The notes under the pieces are model-generated. The model had not been told where the DNA came from and searched no databases. It was given only the letters and a program-made list of their open reading frames with translations. Of a stretch of DNA of 64,000 nt, positions 1 to 10,589 are shown piece by piece. The stretch's first letter is position 1, and every line of letters starts with the position of its first letter. The stretch lies in NCBI GenBank assembly GCA_963763305.1, contig CAVXNP010000001.1, positions 1,674,001 to 1,738,000 on the forward strand. The letters run 5' to 3'. Source of the DNA: CAVXNP01 sp963763305 (GTDB lineage: Bacteria > Pseudomonadota > Gammaproteobacteria > Xanthomonadales > Rhodanobacteraceae). The position numbers and the translations under genes are program-made.

Positions 1-170
1 CGGCCGTGCGGGTTGTGGATCAATGCCACCTGGCCGGGAGCGCACCCGAGATACCGGCCGAGCAGCCGCAGCAGCGGCTGGCGACCCTGGCCGCGCTCGT
101 ACACGAGCTGCCAGAGATGGATCTCGTCTTCGGGCAGGGGCTCTGCTAGCGTGGCATCGGCGGGGCGCAT
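1..170 (-). CDS. 4'-phosphopantetheinyl transferase, N-terminal part (cut by window edge)
   Basis: Reading minus from an ATG at 168-170 gives 56 residues with no stop before the window edge. It holds DEIHLWQL near the N-terminus and then LLGRYLGC and NPHGR, which match the start of Sfp/AcpT-type phosphopantetheinyl transferases (the region just before the substrate-binding core). The family transfers the 4'-phosphopantetheine arm of CoA onto carrier proteins of fatty acid, polyketide or peptide synthesis. The catalytic Asp/Glu residues lie further downstream, outside the window, so activity cannot be judged. It diverges from the crbS-like gene with 67 bases between them. Family assignment rests on this short stretch only. 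Confidence 0.65.
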   Translation of the reverse strand, partial: MRPADATLAEPLPEDEIHLWQLVYERGQGRQPLLRLLGRYLGCAPGQVALIHNPHG

Positions 171-237
171 GCCCGCATCGTGACCGCCGCTGCGGCGATC
201 CACAAGCCGGCGGTCCGCCCGCTCGGGGGTAAGTCGC

Positions 238-3200
238 TTGATTGACGGATGGCTGCTGCTGCTGGTGTCGCTGCTGTACGTGGGTCTGCTGTTCGTGGTC
301 GCCTACCTGGGCGACCGCCGGCCGCTGTACCCGCGCCAGCCCAAGCTGCGCCCGATCATCTACAGTCTGGCACTGGCGGTGTACTGCTCGTCCTGGACCT
401 TCTACGGGGCGGTGGGTACGGCGGCACGCGACGGGCTGGCCTATCTGCCGATCTACCTGGGGCCGATGCTGCTGTTCGGTTTCGGCTTCGGACTGATGCG
501 CCGACTGGTCCGGATCGCCGGCCATCGCAAGATCACCTCGATCGCCGACTTCATCGCCGCGCGCTTCGGCCGGTCGCACGGGCTGGCGGCGCTGGTGGCG
601 ATCATCGCCGTGATGGCGGTGGTGCCCTACATTGCATTGCAGTTCAAGGCGGTGGCGATGTCCTTCAGCGTACTGGGCAGCGCGGCCCGGCTGGGTGGGG
701 GCGGGCACGGCGTGGACAGTGCCCTGTGGTGCGCAGTGTTGCTGGCCGGCTTCGCGATCCTGTTCGGCACCCGCAGCATCGACGCCACCGAGCACCATCA
801 CGGCATGGTGCTGGCGGTGGCGCTGGAATCGCTGATCAAGCTGCTCGCCTTTCTCGCGCTGGCGGTCTACGCCTGCTGGAAGGGGCCCGGCCTGGCCGGC
901 ACCCTCCAGGTGCCGCTGGACGGCCTCGGCCATGCCGCCTCGTCCGGCTTCGTGGCGCAGACGGTGCTCGCGTTCTGCGCCATGTTCTGCCTGCCGCGGC
1001 AGTTCCAGATCGGCGTGGTCGAATGCGAGGATGCCTCCGACCTGGGTCGGGCACGCTGGATGCTGCCGTTGTACCTGGGGTTGATCAGCCTGGCGGTGCT
1101 GCCGATCGTTGCCGCCGGGCTGGATCTGCCCGCGGTGCGCAATGGTCTGCCCGATGCATGGGTGCTCAACCTGCCGATGGCCCATGGCGATCGCGGCATG
1201 GCCCTGCTGGCTTTCATCGGCGGTCTGTCGGCGGCGACCGGCATGGTGATCGTGGCCTCGGTGGCGTTGTCGACCATGATCAGCAACGACCTGGTGATGC
1301 CGGCGCTGCTGCGGGTGCGCCGGTTGCGGCTGGAGCAGCGCGACGACCTGTCGCAACTGGTGCTGCGGGTGCGCCGGGTGGCGATCGCGCTGCTGGCGGC
1401 AATGGCCTACCTGTATTACCGGGCCGCGGCGGATGCCGACAGCCTGGCCACGACCGGCTTGCTTGCCTTCGCCGCGGTGGCGCAATTCGCGCCGGCGCTG
1501 GTGGCGGCGTTGTACTGGCCGGCCGCCAGCCGTCGCGGGGTGGCGGTCGGACTGCTGGCGGGCTTCTCGGTCTGGTTCTATACCCTGTTGCTGCCGGCCC
1601 TGGCCCGCTCGGCAGCGTGGGTGCAGGACGGCCCGTTCGGCTGGAGCGGATTGCGCCCGCAGGCGTTGTTCCAGCTCAGTGGCTGGGACCCGGTCATGCA
1701 CGGCACGTTCTGGTCGCTGCTGGTCAACATCGCCTGTCTGGTGTTCATCTCGCTGCGCTTTCGTCCGAGCCTGGAGGAGCGCCTGCACGCGGCGATGTTC
1801 GTCGACGCCGGGCCGGACGGCGCCCCCGGGTCGGGCGACTGGCGGGGACGGGTGCGGGTGGCCGACCTGCACACCATTGCCGAGCGGATCGTCGGCCAGC
1901 GCAGCAGCACCCGCGCGTTCGCGCTGGAGGCGCGCCGCCGCGGCCACGCGCTGCAGCCCAACGAAGCGGCGGACCGACCGCTGATCCAGTTCACCGAGCG
2001 ACTGCTTGCCTCGGCGGTGGGTGCGGCCAACGCCCGGCGGATCCTGATCGGTGCACTGTCCGGCAGCGGCCTGGACATCGCCGAGGCGATGGCGCTGATG
2101 GACGAGGCCTCGCAGGAACTGCGCTTCAACCGCGGGTTGCTGGCCACCACCCTGGAAAACGTGTCGCAGGGGATCAGCGTGGTCGACGCGGACATGCGCC
2201 TGGTCGCCTGGAACCGCCGCTACCTGGAACTGTTCGACTATCCCGACGGGATGGTTCACGTCGGCGTGCCGGTACAGGAGCTGATCGGCCGCAACGCCGA
2301 GCAGGGCGAGTGCGGTCCCGGCGAGGTCGAACAGCACGTGGCCAAGCGCATCCAGCACATGCGCGCCGGATCCTCGCACCTGTTCCAGCGGGTGCGTCCG
2401 GACGGTACCGTGATCGAGATGCGCGGTCGTGCCCTGCCCGGAGGCGGCTACGTCACCACCTATACCGACGTCACCGCCTACAAGCATGCCGAGCAGGCGC
2501 TGATCGAGGCCAACGAGACGCTCGAGCAGCGCGTCGAGCAGCGCACCGCCGAGCTGTCCGAGGCGCTGGCGGCCACCGCCCAGGCCAGGCAGGCGGCCGA
2601 AGCGGCGAACCTGTCCAAGACCCGCTTCCTGGCCGCCGCCAGCCACGATCTGCTGCAGCCGCTGAACGCCGCGCGCCTGTTCACCTCGGCGCTGCGCCAG
2701 CAACCGGGCCTGGACCCGGAGGCCAGCGCGCTGGCCGAGCGCATCGAAGCCTCCTTCCGCGCCGCCGAGGATCTGCTTGACGCACTGCTGGACACCTCGC
2801 GCCTGGACGCGGGCAGCTATCGACCGGAGCCGGGCGCGTTCGCCCTGGCCGATCTGTTCGAGACGCTCAAGGGCCAGTTCGCCGTGATCGCCGAGCAGCG
2901 CGGCTTGCGCCTGCGGGTGGCGCGCACCTCGTTGTCGGTCCACAGCGACCCGCAACTGCTGCGACGCGTCGTGCAGAACTTCCTTTCCAACGCGCTGCGC
3001 TACACCCGCCACGGCGGCGTCCTGCTGGGCGCGCGTCGGGTCGACGGGCAGGTGCGCATCGAGGTCTGGGATTCCGGCCCCGGCATCGCCGAAGCGCAGC
3101 GTTCGCGCATCTTCGGCGAGTTCCAGCGGATCGAGCAACCTTCACCATGGGGAGAGAAGGGGCTGGGCCTGGGGCTGTCCATCTGCGACCGCCTGGCGGG

Positions 3201-3708
3201 CATCCTCGGCCACCGCCTGCATCTGCAATCGCGTCCGCCGCATGGCAGCTGCTTCGGCATCAGCGTACCGCGGCACGCACCGGTGCCGCAGCGCCCGTAC
3301 CGGGTGCAGCGCAGCGGACCGGGCGAGCAACTGCCGCTGCACGTGCTGTGCCTGGACAACGACGAGGCGATCCTCGAGGGCATGCGCGCGCTGCTGGGGC
3401 GCTGGGGCGTGGACTGCCGGCTGGCGCGCGACCTGGATCAGGCCAGAGCCGAGCTGGCGCAGCAGCCGATCGACCTGATCCTGGCCGACTACCACCTCGC
3501 CGACGGGGTCGACGGCCTGCAGGCGCTGGCTGCATTGGCAGACACATGCCATCGGCTGCCGCCGGCGGCACTGATCACCGCCGATGGCAGCGGCGAGTTG
3601 AAGCAACGCGCCAGGGCCATGGGCTATCCGGTGCTGCACAAGCCGGTGCGGCCAGCGGCACTGCGCGCCCTGCTCGCCGCCCTGCTGCGCCACGCCCCCA
3701 CCGAGTGA
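238..3708 (+). CDS. crbS: CrbS-type hybrid sensor kinase with solute-symporter N-terminus
   Basis: 1156 residues from a TTG start; a G-rich ribosome site (about 225-229) sits before it and the start MIDGWLLLLVSLLYVG is typical of the family. Order: sodium:solute-symporter-like membrane domain (about 1-500, some 13 membrane segments), a linker, a PAS domain (about 690-800), a short coiled coil, HisKA with phospho-acceptor His803 in ASHDLLQP, HATPase (N box NFLSNALRYT, then DSGPGI and GLGLGLSI), and a C-terminal receiver with Asp1084 in LILADYHL. The same layout is known in CrbS of Vibrio and MxtR of Pseudomonas, which switch on acetate scavenging. It is convergent with the LuxR-type regulator, 6 bases away, and next to acs, which supports this role. 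Whether the symporter domain transports or only senses cannot be seen. Confidence 0.85.
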   Translation: MIDGWLLLLVSLLYVGLLFVVAYLGDRRPLYPRQPKLRPIIYSLALAVYCSSWTFYGAVGTAARDGLAYLPIYLGPMLLFGFGFGLMRRLVRIAGHRKITSIADFIAARFGRSHGLAALVAIIAVMAVVPYIALQFKAVAMSFSVLGSAARLGGGGHGVDSALWCAVLLAGFAILFGTRSIDATEHHHGMVLAVALESLIKLLAFLALAVYACWKGPGLAGTLQVPLDGLGHAASSGFVAQTVLAFCAMFCLPRQFQIGVVECEDASDLGRARWMLPLYLGLISLAVLPIVAAGLDLPAVRNGLPDAWVLNLPMAHGDRGMALLAFIGGLSAATGMVIVASVALSTMISNDLVMPALLRVRRLRLEQRDDLSQLVLRVRRVAIALLAAMAYLYYRAAADADSLATTGLLAFAAVAQFAPALVAALYWPAASRRGVAVGLLAGFSVWFYTLLLPALARSAAWVQDGPFGWSGLRPQALFQLSGWDPVMHGTFWSLLVNIACLVFISLRFRPSLEERLHAAMFVDAGPDGAPGSGDWRGRVRVADLHTIAERIVGQRSSTRAFALEARRRGHALQPNEAADRPLIQFTERLLASAVGAANARRILIGALSGSGLDIAEAMALMDEASQELRFNRGLLATTLENVSQGISVVDADMRLVAWNRRYLELFDYPDGMVHVGVPVQELIGRNAEQGECGPGEVEQHVAKRIQHMRAGSSHLFQRVRPDGTVIEMRGRALPGGGYVTTYTDVTAYKHAEQALIEANETLEQRVEQRTAELSEALAATAQARQAAEAANLSKTRFLAAASHDLLQPLNAARLFTSALRQQPGLDPEASALAERIEASFRAAEDLLDALLDTSRLDAGSYRPEPGAFALADLFETLKGQFAVIAEQRGLRLRVARTSLSVHSDPQLLRRVVQNFLSNALRYTRHGGVLLGARRVDGQVRIEVWDSGPGIAEAQRSRIFGEFQRIEQPSPWGEKGLGLGLSICDRLAGILGHRLHLQSRPPHGSCFGISVPRHAPVPQRPYRVQRSGPGEQLPLHVLCLDNDEAILEGMRALLGRWGVDCRLARDLDQARAELAQQPIDLILADYHLADGVDGLQALAALADTCHRLPPAALITADGSGELKQRARAMGYPVLHKPVRPAALRALLAALLRHAPTE

Positions 3709-3714
3709 TCCGGG

Positions 3715-4383
3715 CTACTCCGCGTCGGGCAACGCGGGCATGCTGGCCGGATCCATCGCCAGCTGGTTTGCCGCCAGCGCCACCTGGGTGCGGTTGTTCA
3801 CCCCCAGCTTGCGCATGATCGCGGTCATGTGTGCCTTGATGGTGGCTTCGGATACCCCCAGCTCCCAGGCGATCTGCTTGTTGAGCAGGCCTTCGGCGAG
3901 CATGGTCATCACCCGGAACTGTTGCGGGGTGAGGGTGGCGATCTGTGCCGCGACGGCCGCTTCGCCGCCATGCAGCTGGCTGGGGCCTTCCAGCAGCGCC
4001 GGCGAGGACCACACATCGCCGTCGAGTACCGCGCCGATGGCCCGGACGATCTCCTCCACCGGGGCCGACTTGGCGATGTATGCCGAGGCGCCATGGGCCA
4101 GCGCACGCCGCGCCACCTGTGCTTCCTCGTGCCCGGAGACCACGATCGTGGGCAGGCCCGGGTATTGCCCGCGGATATGCGCCAGCGCCGAGTAGCCGCG
4201 GGCACCGGGCATGTGCAGGTCCAGCAGCAGCAGCTCGGCGTCCGGGAAGTGCTCGATCAGTCCGAGCAGCTCGTGCACGCTGTCGGCCGCATGCACCCGC
4301 GCCCCCGGTACCGCGGTCAGCACCGCCCGCTGCAACGCGTCGCGGAACAGCGGGTGGTCGTCGGCAAGCAGGATGTCGGTCAT
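3715..4383 (-). CDS. crbR: CrbR-type LuxR/NarL response regulator
   Basis: 222 residues: a receiver domain (about 1-120) with acidic pocket DD at 8-9 and phospho-acceptor Asp55 in LLLLDLHMPG, then a LuxR-type helix-turn-helix (about 150-215, LTPQQFRVMTMLAEG ... VSEATIKAHM). It lies 33 bases downstream of acs on the same strand and is probably cotranscribed with it, and it is convergent with the kinase gene. Family members (CrbR, ErdR) activate acs and related carbon-scavenging genes when phosphorylated by the symporter-kinase. That it is the partner of the adjacent kinase is inference from position. No target specificity can be read from the sequence, but a strong palindrome upstream of acs is listed as a candidate site. 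Confidence 0.82.
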   Translation of the reverse strand: MTDILLADDHPLFRDALQRAVLTAVPGARVHAADSVHELLGLIEHFPDAELLLLDLHMPGARGYSALAHIRGQYPGLPTIVVSGHEEAQVARRALAHGASAYIAKSAPVEEIVRAIGAVLDGDVWSSPALLEGPSQLHGGEAAVAAQIATLTPQQFRVMTMLAEGLLNKQIAWELGVSEATIKAHMTAIMRKLGVNNRTQVALAANQLAMDPASMPALPDAE

Positions 4384-4416
4384 GGTCGTGGTGTACCGGC
4401 CGTCGGCGGTCGCGGA

Positions 4417-6357
<1,941 letters not shown>

Positions 6358-6461
6358 GGCTGGCCTCCTGCTGGCGGATCGGGTGGGACCGACGCCTGGC
6401 GCCGGCGGATGCATCGGAGTGTATCCCGCGGCGGTGTGATGGCGATGAGCGGCACGATCGA

Positions 6462-6484
6462 CTTTGGTCGAATATCGACCAAAG
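6462..6484. promoter_or_regulatory. perfect 23-bp palindrome between acs and porin
   Basis: Two 10-base arms, CTTTGGTCGA and TCGACCAAAG, flank the 3-base centre ATA. The site is 105 bases upstream of the acs start and 74 bases upstream of the porin start, in a 200-base divergent intergenic region. Size and symmetry fit a dimeric regulator site. CrbR is the obvious candidate because it is encoded beside acs, but the binding protein is inferred. Confidence 0.6.
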
Positions 6485-6557
6485 GCGAATGGCGGTCCCC
6501 ACCGCCGCGTGAGCATGCTCGTCCTGCCATCGACCCTCACTGCCGGGAGACGCATGC

Positions 6558-7931
6558 ATGAAACGGCCCCACACGAACCGCCACGCCATGCTCGCCCTGG
6601 CGCTTGCCTGTGCCTTGGGCGTCCCGTTGGCAGCCCAGGCGCAAAGCGACAGTCGCGAACAGCAGCTGGAGCAACGCGTGGCGCAACTGGAGCAACAGCT
6701 CGGCGAGTTGAAGGCGATGATCCGCGCGCAGCAGGCGGCGCCGCCGGCTGCCCCGGCACAGACCGTGGCCGCGGCGCCGGCAGCCAAACCCGCCACGCCG
6801 GCCAGCGATACCGGCATCTCGATGGCGATGCACGGCTTCATCAGCGCCAGCGCCTTCAGCCAGAGCAAGAGCTTCACCTTCGGCAACGGCCAGAACGCCG
6901 AATTCCCGGTACCGGGCTCGCGCGGGTCGCTCAGTGGCGTCGATATTCGCAACAGCCGCTTCTGGTTCGACTTCAGCGGCGGTGAGTTCGCCGGCAACTG
7001 GACCGGTGGCGGGCGCATCGAGGCCGACTTCTTCGGCGGCTTCAACGGCACCGGCCCGTACAGCCAGCAGCAACCCACGCCGCGCCTGCGCCAGGCCTAC
7101 ATGGACCTGAAGAACGCCGACACCGGCAGCACCGTGCGCATCGGCCAGCAGTGGGACCTGATGTTCCCGCTGGACAACGTGCCCACCTCGCTGTCGCACA
7201 TCGCCTTTCCGCTGGGCTTCGGTGCCGGCTTCGTCGGCTGGCGCTTCCCCGGCGTGGTCTGGATGCAGGACCTCAACCACGGCAGCACCGGGCCCAAGTG
7301 GCGCTTCGACCTGGGCGCGTTCGAGGGCAGCTGGAACGGCCCGGGCAACAACCTCGACTATCTCACCGCCGGCAATGCCGGGTTCCGGCCCCAGGTGGAG
7401 GCTCGCCTGCGCGTGCAGGATGCCAGCTGGGTCGCCTATGCGGTGGCGCACTACAGCCGTGTGGACCTCAACGGCGTCGGCGGCACCGCCGCCGCGCCGG
7501 TCCAGTCCAGCGTCCAGAGCGTCGGCTACGAGCTCGGGGGCACCTGGCATCCGGGTCCGTGGACGTTCAAGGGGCTGGTCTATTCGGGCAAGGGCCTGGG
7601 CCAGATCTTCGGTGCGCTGGCGCAGTTCGGCGACATCCAGGAAACCGGCGGCTTCCTGCAGGCCGGCTACGCCTTCACCCCGCACTGGAGCGCCAACGCC
7701 TTCTACGCGGTCAGCCGGCCGGACACGGCCGACGTCATCCGCTGGCTCGGCAACGGCTCCAGCGGGCGGCTGAGAAACCGCCAGGCCGCGCTTGGACTGC
7801 AGTACACCGCCGGCGCCTACGAGCTGGGCGTGGAGTGGATGTACGACAAGCTGACCTCCACCAGCGACGGTACCGACCGGACCACCACCGCCGGAAACCA
7901 GCTCAGCCTCAGCGCGCTGTACCACTTCTGA
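6558..7931 (+). CDS. DcaP-like trimeric outer-membrane porin
   Basis: 457 residues. An N-terminal signal peptide (cleavage likely after AQA, near residue 28) is followed by a short coiled coil rich in EQ/L heptads (about 30-60), an Ala/Pro-rich linker, and a beta-barrel region of alternating aromatic and polar residues ending in LSLSALYHF, a normal C-terminal outer-membrane signature. The coiled coil plus barrel is the DcaP arrangement; characterised members admit dicarboxylates and other anionic substrates. It is divergent from acs and precedes a carboxylate-type transporter, so uptake of organic acids is a reasonable guess. The start codon is the second of two overlapping ATGs (6554, 6558); only 6558 is in frame. 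Confidence 0.8.
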   Translation: MKRPHTNRHAMLALALACALGVPLAAQAQSDSREQQLEQRVAQLEQQLGELKAMIRAQQAAPPAAPAQTVAAAPAAKPATPASDTGISMAMHGFISASAFSQSKSFTFGNGQNAEFPVPGSRGSLSGVDIRNSRFWFDFSGGEFAGNWTGGGRIEADFFGGFNGTGPYSQQQPTPRLRQAYMDLKNADTGSTVRIGQQWDLMFPLDNVPTSLSHIAFPLGFGAGFVGWRFPGVVWMQDLNHGSTGPKWRFDLGAFEGSWNGPGNNLDYLTAGNAGFRPQVEARLRVQDASWVAYAVAHYSRVDLNGVGGTAAAPVQSSVQSVGYELGGTWHPGPWTFKGLVYSGKGLGQIFGALAQFGDIQETGGFLQAGYAFTPHWSANAFYAVSRPDTADVIRWLGNGSSGRLRNRQAALGLQYTAGAYELGVEWMYDKLTSTSDGTDRTTTAGNQLSLSALYHF

Positions 7932-8080
7932 CACGCGCCGGCGCAGCTGTCGGGTCAGCCCGCGCCAGCACGCCGCTTTCGGACTTCCAGACGTCCATCA
8001 TCACTGCCTGGCAGACGCCGGCAGAGGGCCACCGGGAACCTTTCCGCACGGGAAGGCCTTCACCAACGGGGAGAACACAC

Positions 8081-9736
8081 ATGGCGACCATCGCAGCCGA
8101 CGCCGGTGCACCGCTCGACGTAAGCCACAAGCGCATCATCCTGGCGTCCAGCCTGGGAACCGTCTTCGAGTGGTACGACTTCTACCTGTACGGGTCGCTC
8201 GCGGTGATCATCGGCCGGCAGTTCTTTTCCGGACTGAACGAGGCCAGCCAGCTGGTGTTCGCCCTGCTGGCCTTCGCCGCCGGCTTCGCGGTGCGCCCGT
8301 TCGGCGCGCTGGTGTTCGGCCGCATCGGCGACCTGGTCGGGCGCAAATACACCTTCCTGGTCACCATCGTGATCATGGGCCTGTCCACCTTCCTGGTCGG
8401 CGTGCTGCCCGGTTACGGCAGCATCGGGGTGATGGCGCCGGTGATCCTGATTGCGCTGCGCCTGCTGCAGGGCCTGGCGCTGGGTGGCGAGTATGGCGGC
8501 GCGGCCACCTATGTGGCCGAGCACGCGCCACACGGCAAGCGCGGTCTGTACACCAGTTTCATCCAGATCACCGCCACCTTCGGTCTGTTCCTGTCGCTGC
8601 TGGTGATCCTGGGCTGCAAGTGGGCGCTGGGTGACCGCTTCGACGACTGGGGCTGGCGCATCCCGTTCCTGCTGTCCTCGGTGCTGCTGGCGGTGTCGGT
8701 GTACATCCGCCTGCAGCTGGCCGAGTCGCCGGTGTTCAAGCAGATGAAGGAAGAGGGACGGCATTCCACCGCGCCGCTGACCGAATCGTTCGCCCGCTGG
8801 GGCAACCTGAAGCTGGTGCTGCTGGCGCTGTTTGGCGCCACCGCGGGCCAGGCGGTGGTGTGGTACTGCGGCCAGTTCTACGCGATGTACTTCCTGGGCA
8901 GCACGCTGAAGATCGATGCCACCACCACCCAGTTGCTGATCGCCGCGGCGCTGCTGATCGGCACACCGTTCTTCGTGGTGTTCGGCTGGCTGTCGGACAA
9001 GATCGGGCGCAAGCCGGTGGTGCTGGCCGGTTGCCTGCTGGCGGCACTGACCTACTTCCCGATCTTCAAGGCGCTCACCCACTACGGCAATCCGGCGATC
9101 GAGGCAGCCACCACGGCGGCCCCGATCACGGTGCGCGCTGCGCCGGGCGACTGCAGCGTGCAGATCGACCTGATCGGCAAGAAGGTGTTCACCAGTTCCT
9201 GCGACGTGGCCAAGAGCTACCTGGCCAAGCGCGGCGTGCCCTATCGCAACGTGGAGGCGCCCGCCGGCAGCACTGCGGTAGTCACCGTCGGTGGCACCGA
9301 GTTCGAGTCGTTCAACGGCAGTACGCTGAGCAAGCCGGAGTTCGCCGCCCGCAGCACCGCGTTTGCCGGACAGGTGGGAAGCGCCCTGGCCGATGCCGGC
9401 TATCCGGCCAAGGCCGACCCGGCGCAGACCAACAAGGTGATGCTGGTGTTGCTGCTGACCCTCCTGGTGCTGTACGTGACGATGGTCTACGGGCCGATCG
9501 CGGCATGGCTGGTGGAGATGTTCCCCACGCGGATCCGCTACACCTCGATGAGCCTGCCATACCACATCGGCAATGGCTGGTTCGGCGGCTTCCTTCCCTC
9601 GGTGTCGTTCGGCATCGTCGCGGCCACCGGCAACTTCTACGCCGGCCTGTGGTACCCGGTGGCGATCGCCAGCATGACTTTCGTGGTCGGATTGTTGTTC
9701 GTGCGCGAGACCAAGGACGTCAACCTGGAGGCCTGA
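8081..9736 (+). CDS. MFS transporter, MHS (metabolite:H+ symporter) family
   Basis: 551 residues from an ATG with a good GGGGAG ribosome site at 8068-8073. The start SLGTVFEWYDFYLYG, the loop GRIGDLVGRKYTFL and the later WLSDKIGRKP are hallmarks of the MHS group (KgtP, ProP, ShiA relatives), inner-membrane proton symporters for carboxylates and betaines. Twelve membrane segments are expected. Unusual here is a long hydrophilic insert of about 115 residues (roughly 332-450) between late membrane segments, with two cysteines. It lies 149 bases after the porin and next to acs, which favours an acetate or other short organic acid substrate; that is inference. A hairpin terminator follows directly. 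Confidence 0.82.
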   Translation: MATIAADAGAPLDVSHKRIILASSLGTVFEWYDFYLYGSLAVIIGRQFFSGLNEASQLVFALLAFAAGFAVRPFGALVFGRIGDLVGRKYTFLVTIVIMGLSTFLVGVLPGYGSIGVMAPVILIALRLLQGLALGGEYGGAATYVAEHAPHGKRGLYTSFIQITATFGLFLSLLVILGCKWALGDRFDDWGWRIPFLLSSVLLAVSVYIRLQLAESPVFKQMKEEGRHSTAPLTESFARWGNLKLVLLALFGATAGQAVVWYCGQFYAMYFLGSTLKIDATTTQLLIAAALLIGTPFFVVFGWLSDKIGRKPVVLAGCLLAALTYFPIFKALTHYGNPAIEAATTAAPITVRAAPGDCSVQIDLIGKKVFTSSCDVAKSYLAKRGVPYRNVEAPAGSTAVVTVGGTEFESFNGSTLSKPEFAARSTAFAGQVGSALADAGYPAKADPAQTNKVMLVLLLTLLVLYVTMVYGPIAAWLVEMFPTRIRYTSMSLPYHIGNGWFGGFLPSVSFGIVAATGNFYAGLWYPVAIASMTFVVGLLFVRETKDVNLEA

Positions 9737-9752
9737 GCAGCCGCTCCGCTGG

Positions 9753-9782
9753 GGAAACGCCGCGGCACACCGCGGCGTTTCC
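9753..9782 (+). terminator. hairpin terminator after the MHS transporter
   Basis: A perfect 12-bp stem (GGAAACGCCGCG pairing with CGCGGCGTTTCC) with a 6-base loop lies 16 bases after the stop codon. No run of T follows, so it may be an imperfect intrinsic terminator, but position and strength fit one. Confidence 0.7.
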
Positions 9783-9834
9783 GCGCGTTCCGAACCGTCT
9801 GTCGCACGGGTCGGTCGCCCACGGGGCGCTACCA

Positions 9835-10474
9835 TCGGCGCTCCGGGCGCACGAGGGCGTACCGGGCGACCGGAACCCTGCAGGCGGTCGGCCCCGATGC
9901 CCCGCGGCCATCCACCCTGCAGCTGGTCGACGGCGGCTATTTCGAGAATTCCGGCGCAACCACCCTGCGTGAAGTGATGCATGCGTTGCAAGCGCGGGCC
10001 GACGCTCGCGGCCAGCAGTTGCGGTTCATCGTGCTGCACATAAGCAACGATCCGGCACTCGACCCCTTCATCGCGCCGCGCCGGTACAGCCGTGCGCACT
10101 TCATGCCGGTGTACGCGGCCGGTTGCGCCGCCATCGCGCGGGGCCGGCCCGGTCTGCGCGGCGAAGCGGTGGCGCCACTGCAGGCGTTGATGGACACCCG
10201 CAACGCCCGCGGCAGCTATGCGCGTACCGAGTGGCTCGGCGCTCTGCGGTTCGATCCGGACGATCCGCCGCAGGGCGACCTGCTCTGGCACTTCCGCCTG
10301 TGCGCCGGCGGCTACCCGATCCCGCTGGGCTGGACCGTGTCCACCCCGGTATTCGACGAGATGCAACAGCAGCTCACCGACAACTACCCGGTCGCAGCCA
10401 TGGCGCGAGCACTGGCGCGGCAACTGGGCGGCCCGACCACGGCATCGGCGGTCGCCAACGGTCGCAGCCGGTAG
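9835..10474 (+). pseudogene. C-terminal relic of a patatin-like phospholipase
   Basis: An open frame without a convincing start runs to a TAG at 10472-10474. Its first recognisable part reads STLQLVDGGYFENSGATT, which matches the second catalytic element (Asp of DGG) and following helix of patatin-like lipases. The nucleophile GxSxG half is missing: upstream sequence runs straight into the transporter terminator. A GTG or ATG at 9974-9979 could be used but would leave out even the DGG motif. I call it a 5'-truncated remnant. The remaining 200 or so residues look undamaged, so truncation may be recent. The family call depends on a short motif. Confidence 0.5.
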
Positions 10475-10589
10475 CCGGTAGCCGGATACCGGCCCGGTTG
10501 CTCCGGGCGGACGCTTCCGTAGCGCGAAATACTGACGGCCGCCGCCGATTGAGGCACGATGTGGATGGGGCGGATGGCTGGGGACAGGC

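Noticed and set aside
6537..7934. 465-residue minus-strand open frame opposite the porin
   Set aside because: Shadow of the porin; the plus frame has signal peptide, coiled coil and barrel pattern.
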